Assembly (NCBI GenBank): GCA_017439985.1
Contig: JAFSIC010000062.1
Location: 1 to 64,000 of the forward strand
Direction: 5' to 3'
Source: Oscillospiraceae bacterium
Lineage (GTDB): Bacteria; Bacillota; Clostridia; Oscillospirales; Ruminococcaceae
DNA length: 64,000 nt
Shown in pieces: positions 32,577 through 40,199 of this stretch. The notes below the pieces were generated by a model. That model was not told where the DNA came from, made no database searches, and saw only the letters and a program-made list of their open reading frames with translations. Position numbers and translations under genes: made by a program. How positions within the stretch are numbered: position 1 is the first letter of the stretch; the number at the start of each line of letters is the position of its first letter.

Positions 32577-32848
32577 TGCGTGCCGATATTACTACGGAGG
32601 TTTCGCCCATTGTCGGCAGCGAAAAGCAGTCTGAGGAGCTGGTGAAATATCTGCTCCATGAATTTGAGGAAGATCCGGTAAAGATCTGGGACTCCAACAT
32701 CTTTGGAAAATCGCTGCACGAATTAGTCAACGAAGGTTTGCACAACAAGCTTTACCGTATGCCCGCCGATGCGCGTCTGCGCCTGCAGGAAACCATCGAG
32801 CGTATCATCAACGAGGGCTGTAACGGATTGATTTGCATTATTTTATAA
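32572..32848 (+). pseudogene. spoIVA: SpoIVA, 3' part (codons 401-491)
   Basis: The displaced C-terminal 91 residues of SpoIVA, starting MMRADITTEVSPIVG and ending with IINEGCNGLICIIL, typical of the SpoIVA C-terminus. The open frame extends upstream into the recombinase gene but has no proper ribosome-binding site or SpoIVA-like sequence there, so it should not be expressed on its own. It becomes functional only when the element is removed. All conserved C-terminal positions appear intact and there is no frameshift, so it is under selection or only recently separated. Its own terminator follows. Confidence 0.93.
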
Positions 32849-32852
32849 CGAA

Positions 32853-32884
32853 AAAGCTCCCACTGTTCGGTGGGAGCTTTCTTT
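32853..32884 (+). terminator. Terminator of spoIVA
   Basis: AAAGCTCCCAC / GTGGGAGCTTT stem with T-run directly after the spoIVA stop. Confidence 0.88.
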
Positions 32885-32899
32885 GTTTACTATATTGTT

Positions 32900-33778
32900 T
32901 TACCGACGGGAAACATCGTCCAACTGCTCGTGGAGCCATGTGGTGTAGAGGGCTTTTTCTTCCTCCGGGAGGGAGCTGGAAGCAACACGATCCAGATGGC
33001 GATTGATGGTCACCAGACAGCAGCGGATGATACGCTGATACAGGTCGGGCCATGGGCTGTCCTCAAAGAAGTAGAGATTTGCCATGAGTGCCTCGATCAT
33101 ATTCAGTTTCTTTGGATTCCAAGGCGCACGGGCGATGCTGTCCGGACGGGCATAATAATAGTAGAGTACGGCATCGGTATGAGCCACAGCCTCGCACTGG
33201 AACAGTAGCTTATAGGTGGTGAACAGATCCTCCCAGTGTTTACCCACAGGATAACGGATCTCGTTGAACAGATCGCGATGATAGAGGAAACGCCACGCGT
33301 AACTGTCTACATCATAATCGTTGTTTTTGGATTTATAATCGTCCACAGGGGAAAGGGCGCGTACACTGAAATCATCGGAGTGGATCTCCGTGCTGTCCAC
33401 TTCGAAGCGCTGCCAACCACAGCTGGCGATCGGAAGCTTCAAATCCATGGCGCCGTGGTACATGGTTTCCAGAAATTTAGGATGAACCCAGTCGTCACTG
33501 TCGATGAAAGCCAACCACTGACTGTCGCTGTGTTCAAAGACCCAGTCGATGCCGCTGTTGCGTGCAGCAGAGAGTCCCTGATTTTCCTGATGAAGGACAC
33601 GAACGCGAGGATCCTTGCGGGCATATTCCTCGCAGATAACAGGGCAGTTGTCAGGGCTGCCGTCGTTGACCAGCAGCAGTTCAAAGTCGCTGAAGGTTTG
33701 CGCTAAAATACTGTCCACACAGCGGGGAAGGAAGGCTTCTACTTTATATACGGGAACGATAACGCTGATGCTTGGCAT
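32900..33778 (-). CDS. Family 2 glycosyltransferase
   Basis: A 292-residue GT-A enzyme that transfers a sugar from a nucleotide donor. It begins ISVIVPVYKVE, has DGSPDN for nucleotide binding and the metal-binding DxD in FIDSDDWV (about residue 97). The C-terminal half resembles capsule and wall polysaccharide transferases. ATG 33778 is chosen because AGGAG lies before it. It is a single gene with a long leader carrying a hairpin; substrate unknown. Confidence 0.9.
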   Translation of the reverse strand: MPSISVIVPVYKVEAFLPRCVDSILAQTFSDFELLLVNDGSPDNCPVICEEYARKDPRVRVLHQENQGLSAARNSGIDWVFEHSDSQWLAFIDSDDWVHPKFLETMYHGAMDLKLPIASCGWQRFEVDSTEIHSDDFSVRALSPVDDYKSKNNDYDVDSYAWRFLYHRDLFNEIRYPVGKHWEDLFTTYKLLFQCEAVAHTDAVLYYYYARPDSIARAPWNPKKLNMIEALMANLYFFEDSPWPDLYQRIIRCCLVTINRHLDRVASSSLPEEEKALYTTWLHEQLDDVSRR

Positions 33779-33820
33779 GATACGAACTCCTAAAAACAAA
33801 ATCAAAAAGAAAATACCAAA

Positions 33821-33850
33821 GAACCTCCGGTCTGACCAACCGGAAGGTTC
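33821..33850 (-). promoter_or_regulatory. Terminator-like hairpin in the glycosyltransferase leader
   Basis: GAACC-CCGGT arms with one bulge, followed on the minus strand by a T-rich tract, between promoter and start codon. It could be an attenuator. Confidence 0.5.
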
Positions 33851-33888
33851 TTTTGCTTTGGGGATAGAAAGGGTATTTGGTTGCTTTT

Positions 33889-33917
33889 ATTATACTCCTC
33901 CGCGATAGGAAGAACAA
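33889..33917 (-). promoter_or_regulatory. Promoter of the glycosyltransferase
   Basis: Minus-strand TTGTTC and consensus TATAAT with a 17-base spacer. Confidence 0.65.
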
Positions 33918-34180
33918 ATTGATAATTACTATCTGTTTGTAGATTTGGATAGAGGAAATATTTATTAAAAATTCGGAAAATACAAGGCAAAGTTCTGAGC
34001 AGTTTATAGAATTTTTTTGATAAGCTTTGCGTTGCTATTGATAAAGAAAATGAAATTCAATAAGTAAAAGTTACTAAAATCAAGCTGATCGGCAAATATA
34101 ATAAGATAAAGTTATTATATTTATCAATCTGGGATAAAAATATCGAAAAATAGTAAAACTTTGGTGATTTCATCAGATTA
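33918..34180. other. AT-rich intergenic region upstream of dppA
   Basis: No gene seen. It contains the 16-mer AATATTTATTAAAAAT, also present upstream of the orphan lipoprotein gene at 40200, and a partial CodY-like box at about 33968-33982 (11 of 15 positions). Confidence 0.4.
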
Positions 34181-34210
34181 TTGACAGGTTATTTTGTAGG
34201 ATGTTATAAT
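34181..34210 (+). promoter_or_regulatory. Promoter of the dpp operon
   Basis: Consensus TTGACA and TATAAT with an 18-base spacer. Confidence 0.75.
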
Positions 34211-34286
34211 ATTTCCGATAATTTTATCACAGGGAAGCGGTGGATCTCCCACTGCCCCAATCTATTCTGAAAGAAGGTAAATACAC

Positions 34287-35924
34287 ATGAAACACGGTAA
34301 ATTCTCTCGTGTTCTGGCTCTGGCTCTGGCAGCTGCTATGATGCTGTCTGCTTGCGGCAGCAGCACCCCTGCAGAAACCCCTGCTGCTCCATCCACCCCA
34401 AGCACCGAAACCACCACTCCTGCAGCTCCGGCTACCCCAGCTGCTCCTGCTGCACCGGAAGCAGTTGAGTACAAAACTGAGCTGAATATCGCAATGAACG
34501 CAAACCCACCATCTCTGGACGTTCCTGCTGTTAACTCCAACATCGTTGGCGGTATCGGTATGCACATCTTCGAGCCTCTGTTCTCTCTGAACGCTGAAAG
34601 CCAGCCAACCGCAGTTCTGGCTGATTCTTACACCGTTTCCGAAGACGGCAAAGTTTACACCATCAAAATCCGTCAGGGCGTTAAATTCCACAACGGTCAG
34701 GAAATGGTAGCCGACGACGTTGTTGCTTCCATGACCCGTTGGCTGGAGAAATCCGGTAAAGCTGCTCCACTGCTGGGCGGTTCTACCTTTGAAAAAGTGG
34801 ATGATTACACCATCACCATGACCATGCCTGAAGCATACTCCGATGCGCTGAACGTACTGGCTGGCAACATCCAGTGGGCAGCTATCATGCCAAAATCCGT
34901 AATTGACGCTGCTACTGAAGAAGGCATCGGCGAATACATCGGTACCGGTCCATACAAACTGGCTGAATGGAAACAGGACCAGTATGTACATCTGACCAAA
35001 TATGAAGACTACCAGCAGCCTGTTGGTGAATCCTCCGGCTTCACCGGCGAAAAACTGGCAGCTACCGAAAATCTGTACTTCCGCGTTGTTACCGACGCTA
35101 CCACCCGTATTGCAGGTGTTCAGACCGGTCAGTACGACGTAGCAGAAGGTATCCCAGCTGACCAGTACTCCATTCTGGCTGGCGACAGCAACGTAGCTCT
35201 GAGCACCAAAACCGCAGGTACTCTGAACCTGTTCTTCAACACCACCGTTGGCGTTATGGCGAACGAAGGCATCCGTGATGCAATCATGATGGCTCTGAAC
35301 TGCGACGAAATCTCTCTGGGCGCTTACGGCGAACCAGCTCTCTACGTTGTAAATCCAGGCTGGTGCAACCCAGCTGACTCTCAGTGGGGTTCTACCGCTG
35401 GTGAAGCAGTTTACAACAAAGGCGACAAAGAAGGCGCAAAAGCTGCTGCTGAAGCTGCAGGCTACAAAGGCGAAGAAATCGTTCTGGTAACCACTCCTGA
35501 CTACCCAGAAATGTACAATGCTACTCTGGTTGTTACTCAGCAGCTGATCGAAGCAGGCTTCAACGCAACCATCATGGAATCTGACTTCGCTACCTTCATG
35601 GAACGCAGAGCAGATCCAAACCAGTTCTCCCTGTTCATCACTTCCAACAGCTACAACCTGTCTCCTGTACAGCTGTCCGTTCTGGGCTCCTCTTGGGCAG
35701 GTCTGAATGCTCCGGAAGTTCAGGAAGGCATCCAGAACATCCGTATGGCTGCTTCTGCATCCGAATCCAGAGCTGCTTGGGAAAGCCTGCAGGAATTCCT
35801 GTATGAATACGGCGCAGCTTGCGTACTGGGTCACTACAGCGGTGTAATTGCTGCTGATGCTGACGTAGAAGGCTTCGACTACTTCAACTTCCCAGTATAC
35901 TGGAATGCAAAAGTTCCGGCATAA
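34287..35924 (+). CDS. dppA: Peptide ABC transporter substrate-binding lipoprotein
   Basis: A 545-residue lipoprotein of the SBP_bac_5 (OppA/DppA) family. The signal ends in the lipobox LSAC (Cys at about residue 23), followed by an Ala/Pro/Thr-rich linker (about 25-55). The family body runs from about 60 (LNIAMNANPPSLDVPA) to the end, with the typical FHNGQEMVADDVVASM motif. It captures oligopeptides, or possibly nickel or another small ligand, outside the membrane. AAGAAGG-type ribosome-binding site. It leads a five-gene operon; a hairpin after it likely gives extra SBP relative to the permease genes. Codon bias suggests high expression. Confidence 0.92.
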   Translation: MKHGKFSRVLALALAAAMMLSACGSSTPAETPAAPSTPSTETTTPAAPATPAAPAAPEAVEYKTELNIAMNANPPSLDVPAVNSNIVGGIGMHIFEPLFSLNAESQPTAVLADSYTVSEDGKVYTIKIRQGVKFHNGQEMVADDVVASMTRWLEKSGKAAPLLGGSTFEKVDDYTITMTMPEAYSDALNVLAGNIQWAAIMPKSVIDAATEEGIGEYIGTGPYKLAEWKQDQYVHLTKYEDYQQPVGESSGFTGEKLAATENLYFRVVTDATTRIAGVQTGQYDVAEGIPADQYSILAGDSNVALSTKTAGTLNLFFNTTVGVMANEGIRDAIMMALNCDEISLGAYGEPALYVVNPGWCNPADSQWGSTAGEAVYNKGDKEGAKAAAEAAGYKGEEIVLVTTPDYPEMYNATLVVTQQLIEAGFNATIMESDFATFMERRADPNQFSLFITSNSYNLSPVQLSVLGSSWAGLNAPEVQEGIQNIRMAASASESRAAWESLQEFLYEYGAACVLGHYSGVIAADADVEGFDYFNFPVYWNAKVPA

Positions 35925-35964
35925 TCTGCGGGAATAATCTGCAAATATAATCCGTGACTTCAGG

Positions 35965-36002
35965 TGCCGGAGGTGCAGCGCACCTCCGGCATCTTGTTTT
36001 AT
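35965..36002 (+). terminator. Intra-operon hairpin after dppA
   Basis: A 12-bp perfect stem (TGCCGGAGGTGC) with three-base loop and a moderate T-tract. Partial termination or mRNA protection would raise dppA output. Confidence 0.75.
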
Positions 36003-36043
36003 CCATGATACCAACAGAATTTTTGACGAGAAGGGGAAGATAA

Positions 36044-36994
36044 ATGTTATCTTACATCCTGAAACGAATTTTTTCTTTGCTTCCGACTCTGTTCATCGTA
36101 TCCATCGTGGTCTTTCTCGTTGTTTACATGATTCCGGGCGGACCGGCAACTGCGATCCTCGGTATGGAAGCCACCGCTGAAGAACTGGCAGCTCTCAATG
36201 CGGAGCTGGGCTTTGACCGTCCGTTCCTCGTACAGTATGCCGACTGGTTCGGCGGCGTGTTCCAGGGCGACTGGGGACAATCCTACTTCCTGGATATGTC
36301 GGTCCTTGATGCCATCGGCGAATACTTCTGGCCGACCTTCAGCCTTGCAATTTATGCAGAGCTGATCTCCCTGCTGCTGTCTGTTCCTCTGGGCATTCTG
36401 GCAGCATACAAGCGCGGAACTCTGGTGGATACCGCTACCGTTTCCGTGTCCCTGCTGGGTATTGCCCTGCCGGGCTTCCTGCTCTCCATGTTCCTGATGC
36501 TCTTCTTCGGCGTGACCCTTAAATGGCTGCCGGTTGCAGGCTATGTGGAACTGAGCAAAGGCTTCTTTGAACACGTTCGCTACCTGACTCTGCCGGCTCT
36601 GTCTCTGGGTCTGGTACAGGCAGCTTACATCACCCGTATGACCCGTTCTTCCATGCTGGATGTGCTCTACATGAACTACATCCGCACCGCAAGAGCAAAA
36701 GGTCTGAAAGAAGCTGCTGTGGTATTTGTTTACGGCCTGAAAAACGCAGCTCCAACCGTGCTGACCGTTATCGGTCAGTCCTTCGGTTCTCTGGTGACCG
36801 GTACCATCGTTACCGAAAGCATTTTCAATATTCCGGGTCTTGGTATGCTCACCATGAGTGCCATCACACGCCGTGACGTCTTTGTGATTCAGGGCGTTGT
36901 TCTGTTCGTAACACTGATCTATGTGCTGGTAAATCTGCTTGTCGACATTCTCTACGGCTTTGTTGACCCACGAATCCAGCTGGGACGTAAATAA
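36044..36994 (+). CDS. dppB: Peptide ABC transporter permease (DppB type)
   Basis: A 316-residue inner-membrane permease with six helices. The N-terminal TM and large loop with GGPATAILG and the coupling EAA loop (ARAKGLKEAAVVFVYGLKNA, about 225-245) are typical of DppB/OppB. AAGGGGAAG precedes the ATG. It forms the membrane channel together with DppC. Confidence 0.93.
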   Translation: MLSYILKRIFSLLPTLFIVSIVVFLVVYMIPGGPATAILGMEATAEELAALNAELGFDRPFLVQYADWFGGVFQGDWGQSYFLDMSVLDAIGEYFWPTFSLAIYAELISLLLSVPLGILAAYKRGTLVDTATVSVSLLGIALPGFLLSMFLMLFFGVTLKWLPVAGYVELSKGFFEHVRYLTLPALSLGLVQAAYITRMTRSSMLDVLYMNYIRTARAKGLKEAAVVFVYGLKNAAPTVLTVIGQSFGSLVTGTIVTESIFNIPGLGMLTMSAITRRDVFVIQGVVLFVTLIYVLVNLLVDILYGFVDPRIQLGRK

Positions 36995-37009
36995 GAAGGA
37001 GGGAAAGCT

Positions 37010-37903
37010 ATGTCAAAACAGAATACAAATGTTTCTCAGGCAAGCGCAGCCATCCTTCAGGAACAGAAACAGATCCGCCGTGAACAGTTCTTCTCCAATC
37101 CGGGCATGGTAGTCGGTCTGATCATCTTTGCACTGATCGTCCTTTCTGCAATTTTCATCCCGATGTTCAACGGAGTGGACCCAAACAAGATGGACGTTAT
37201 CAACCGTCTGAAACCGCCGAGTCTGGAACACCTCATGGGTACTGACGAGTTCGGCCGTGACCTGCTGACCCGTGTTCTCTACGGCGCACGTTCCTCTCTG
37301 GGCGTGGGCTGTTCCGTTGCTCTGCTGTCCTGCCTCTTTGGCACCATCATCGGCATCTATGCCAGCTACTTCAAGGTTCTCGATATGGTCCTGATGCGTA
37401 TCTGTGAGGGTCTCACTGCGATCCCGGGCGTTCTGCTGGCTATCGCACTGATGGCAGCACTGGGCGCAAGCAACACCAATGTTATCATCGCGCTGACCAT
37501 CGTTTATACTCCAAGCGTTGCCCGCGTCGTGCGTTCTTCTGCGTTGGTGACCAAAGGTCAGACCTTCGTTGAGGCTGCAAAAGTGCAGGGCGCAAGCTCC
37601 GGCCGCATCCTCTGGAAGCTGATCCTGCCAAACGTCATCTCTCCGCTGACCGTACAGGCTTCCTATATCTTCGCACAGGCGATCATTTCCGAGGCTTCCC
37701 TGAGCTTCCTGGGCGCAGGTATCCCTGCACCGGCAGCCAGCTGGGGCAATATCCTGCAGGCCAGCAAATCGGTTCTGCAGAAAGCACCATGGACCGTGAT
37801 CTTCCCGGGCGCAGCGGTAATTCTTTGCGTGCTGAGTCTGAACCTTCTGGGTGACGGTCTCCGCGACTATCTTGATCCTCGTACAGCAGGGAGGAAGAAA
37901 TAA
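37010..37903 (+). CDS. dppC: Peptide ABC transporter permease (DppC type)
   Basis: A 297-residue permease of the DppC/OppC family, with N-terminal cytoplasmic tail, the LMGTDEFGRDLLTRVLYGAR motif (about 75-95), and the EAA loop (EAAKVQGASSGRILWKLILPN). The AGGAGGG site lies 8 bases before ATG; the gene starts 15 bases after dppB and ends directly before dppD. Confidence 0.93.
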   Translation: MSKQNTNVSQASAAILQEQKQIRREQFFSNPGMVVGLIIFALIVLSAIFIPMFNGVDPNKMDVINRLKPPSLEHLMGTDEFGRDLLTRVLYGARSSLGVGCSVALLSCLFGTIIGIYASYFKVLDMVLMRICEGLTAIPGVLLAIALMAALGASNTNVIIALTIVYTPSVARVVRSSALVTKGQTFVEAAKVQGASSGRILWKLILPNVISPLTVQASYIFAQAIISEASLSFLGAGIPAPAASWGNILQASKSVLQKAPWTVIFPGAAVILCVLSLNLLGDGLRDYLDPRTAGRKK

Positions 37904-38905
37904 ATGAAAAACGAACTGTTTAATCAAGAACCTTTGCTGCAGATCAAGGATCTGAAAGTAAAATTCCCGGGCAGAAAGAAAATGCTCACCGCGGTGGATA
38001 ATATCAATCTGTCCATCCGTCCCGGTGAGATCGTAGGCGTTGTTGGTGAATCCGGTTCCGGCAAGAGCGTTATGTCCCAGTCTATTCTGCGTCTGCGTGA
38101 ATACGATTCCGCTGTAAAATATGAAGGCGAGATCCTCTTTGAGGGCAAGGATATTCTGAAACTGTCCCAGAAAGAAATGCGCGATCTGCGCGGCAACCGT
38201 ATTGCAGTCATTTTCCAGGATCCAATGACCTCCCTCAGCCCGGTACATACCGTTGAAAAACAGCTGACAGAGGTGCTGGTGCTCCATAAAAACATGAACA
38301 AGCAGCAGGCGAAAGACCGTGCCAAGGAAATGCTCTCTCTGGTTGGTATCGCCAATCCGGACAACTGTCTGAAGAAATATCCTTTCGAGCTGTCCGGTGG
38401 TATGCAGCAGCGCGTCATGATCGCAATGGCCCTGTCCTGCGAGCCGGCTCTGCTGATTGCCGATGAACCGACCACTGCGCTGGACGTGACCATTCAGGAG
38501 CAGATCCTCGATCTGATCGCTGAGCTGAATCGAAAGCTGGGCATGTCCGTGCTCTTCATCACCCACGACCTCGGCGCGATGGCACAGCTTTGCCACAGTG
38601 TTCGTGTCATGTATCTGGGCAATCTGGTGGAAGAAGCAGAAACCGAAGAGCTCTTCTCCAACCCGCTGCATCCTTATACCAAGGGTCTGCTGGACTGTAT
38701 TCCGCGTCTGGATTCTGAGCGCGGCAAAGCGCTGAACACCATTGAAGGTGTGGTTCCGCCGCTGTCCAATATACCGGAAGGCTGCCATTTCTGCACCCGC
38801 TGTCCTTATGCCAACGACAAGTGCAGAACACAGAATCCACCATCCGTGGAAGCTGCTCCAAATCATAAAGTGAAATGCTGGAAATTTGTAAAGGAGGAAA
38901 AATAA
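37904..38905 (+). CDS. dppD: Peptide ABC transporter ATPase (DppD type)
   Basis: A 333-residue ATPase. Walker A is GESGSGKSV (about residue 47), signature LSGGMQQR (about 165), Walker B LLIADEPTTALD (about 185) and H-loop ITHD. The C-terminal oligopeptide/dipeptide domain carries the FCTRCPYA cysteine motif. The start follows the dppC stop immediately, indicating coupling. Confidence 0.94.
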   Translation: MKNELFNQEPLLQIKDLKVKFPGRKKMLTAVDNINLSIRPGEIVGVVGESGSGKSVMSQSILRLREYDSAVKYEGEILFEGKDILKLSQKEMRDLRGNRIAVIFQDPMTSLSPVHTVEKQLTEVLVLHKNMNKQQAKDRAKEMLSLVGIANPDNCLKKYPFELSGGMQQRVMIAMALSCEPALLIADEPTTALDVTIQEQILDLIAELNRKLGMSVLFITHDLGAMAQLCHSVRVMYLGNLVEEAETEELFSNPLHPYTKGLLDCIPRLDSERGKALNTIEGVVPPLSNIPEGCHFCTRCPYANDKCRTQNPPSVEAAPNHKVKCWKFVKEEK

Positions 38906-38906
38906 A

Positions 38907-39875
38907 ATGAGAGAACCTCTTTTAGAAATCAAAAATCTCCAGAAAAAATATCCGATTTATGGCCCTCTGGGCAAGCTGTTCCCGCCAAAGACCTATCATA
39001 AAGCGGTTTCCAACATGAATCTGAAGCTTTATGAAGGGGAGACCTACGGTCTGGTAGGCGAATCCGGCTGCGGCAAATCCACCACCGGTCGCTCCATTCT
39101 GGGTCTGGTTCAGCCTGACTCCGGTGAGATCCTCTACAAAGGCAAAGATCTGACCAAGCTCAGCGATGCGGAGTTCCGCCCACTGCGCCGCGATCTGCAG
39201 ATGGTGTTCCAGGATACCCTCTCTTCTCTGAATCCACGTCAGAGAATCGGTCAGCTGCTGGAAGAACCGATGATCATTCAGGGCATGGGCGACGCCAATG
39301 AACGCCGTCAGAAAGTTCTGGATATTCTGAAAATGGTTGGTCTGGCAGAGGATCACTATTTCCGTTATCCGCACGAACTGTCCGGCGGTCAGGTGCAGCG
39401 TCTGGGTATTGCCCGCGCGCTGATCATCGATCCAAAGCTCATCGTCTGCGACGAGCCTGTTTCTGCGCTGGATGTATCCATTCAGTCCCAGATCCTCAAT
39501 ATGCTGACTTCCTTGCAGAAGGAAATGAACCTGAGCCTGCTGTTTATCTCCCATGATATCGGTGTCGTTCGCTACATTTCCAACCGCATCGGCGTTATGT
39601 ATCTGGGTTCTTTGGTGGAAGAAGCAGAGACCGACGAGCTCTTTGCCAACACCCTGCATCCTTACACTCAGGCGCTGTTTGCCTCCATTCCTGACTTCAA
39701 GAAAAAGGAGCGCAAGGTGTCCCTCAGCGGTGAACTGCCGGTTTATACCGATGAGTTCAAAGGCTGTGTGTTCCACACCCGCTGTCCGCACGCCTGCGAC
39801 AAGTGCCGCGAATGTGCACCGGAGCTGAAAGAAGTAATTCCGGGCCATAAAGTTGCCTGCCATCTGGTAAAATAA
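38907..39875 (+). CDS. dppF: Peptide ABC transporter ATPase (DppF type)
   Basis: A 322-residue ATPase partner of DppD. Walker A is GESGCGKST (about residue 52), signature LSGGQVQR, Walker B LIVCDEPVSALD and a C-terminal HTRCPHACDKC cysteine cluster. AAGGAGG lies inside the end of dppD. It is the last gene of the operon. Confidence 0.94.
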   Translation: MREPLLEIKNLQKKYPIYGPLGKLFPPKTYHKAVSNMNLKLYEGETYGLVGESGCGKSTTGRSILGLVQPDSGEILYKGKDLTKLSDAEFRPLRRDLQMVFQDTLSSLNPRQRIGQLLEEPMIIQGMGDANERRQKVLDILKMVGLAEDHYFRYPHELSGGQVQRLGIARALIIDPKLIVCDEPVSALDVSIQSQILNMLTSLQKEMNLSLLFISHDIGVVRYISNRIGVMYLGSLVEEAETDELFANTLHPYTQALFASIPDFKKKERKVSLSGELPVYTDEFKGCVFHTRCPHACDKCRECAPELKEVIPGHKVACHLVK

Positions 39876-39892
39876 ATGAGAGAAAAAAGCCT

Positions 39893-39912
39893 CCGAAAAG
39901 GGGGCTTTTTTT
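39893..39912 (+). terminator. Terminator of the dpp operon
   Basis: AAGCCTCC-GAAAA-GGGGGCTT with a T-run. Confidence 0.8.
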
Positions 39913-40185
39913 GTGCAGTTTTTTAATCTGAATTTGATATGGATATTCTTTACATAAATTCCGAACAAAGCGAAGTGTTTTTGTTGGAAAAATAAAACAT
40001 TTATCAGCTTAAGTTTGAAGTAAGAAGCTTTTGTTATAGTTGTACAAATGCAAACTTAATATTTATTAAAAATATCAATAAGTTTTGAGCTTTGCAACGA
40101 AAATAACAATTTCACTTTCGATTCCTTCTGTGTTAAAGTGAGCTTAAATAAAGGATCCTGATATTATTTGTAGGATCTTGTCAAT
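39913..40185. other. AT-rich intergenic region upstream of the orphan lipoprotein
   Basis: No gene seen. It shares AATATTTATTAAAAAT and AGCTTTGC with the region upstream of dppA. No consensus promoter pair is obvious. Confidence 0.4.
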
Positions 40186-40199
40186 AGGAGGAATATCCA

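Noticed and set aside
33968-33982. CodY box controlling the dpp operon
   Set aside because: Four mismatches to the consensus and a distance of about 200 bases from the promoter; too weak to call as a feature.
34227-38932. Very long open frames on the strand opposite the dpp genes
   Set aside because: They arise from strong codon bias in the dpp genes, have no homology-like features or ribosome-binding sites, and lie entirely antisense to clear genes. The same applies to frames opposite 40200-42431 and 61477-62709.
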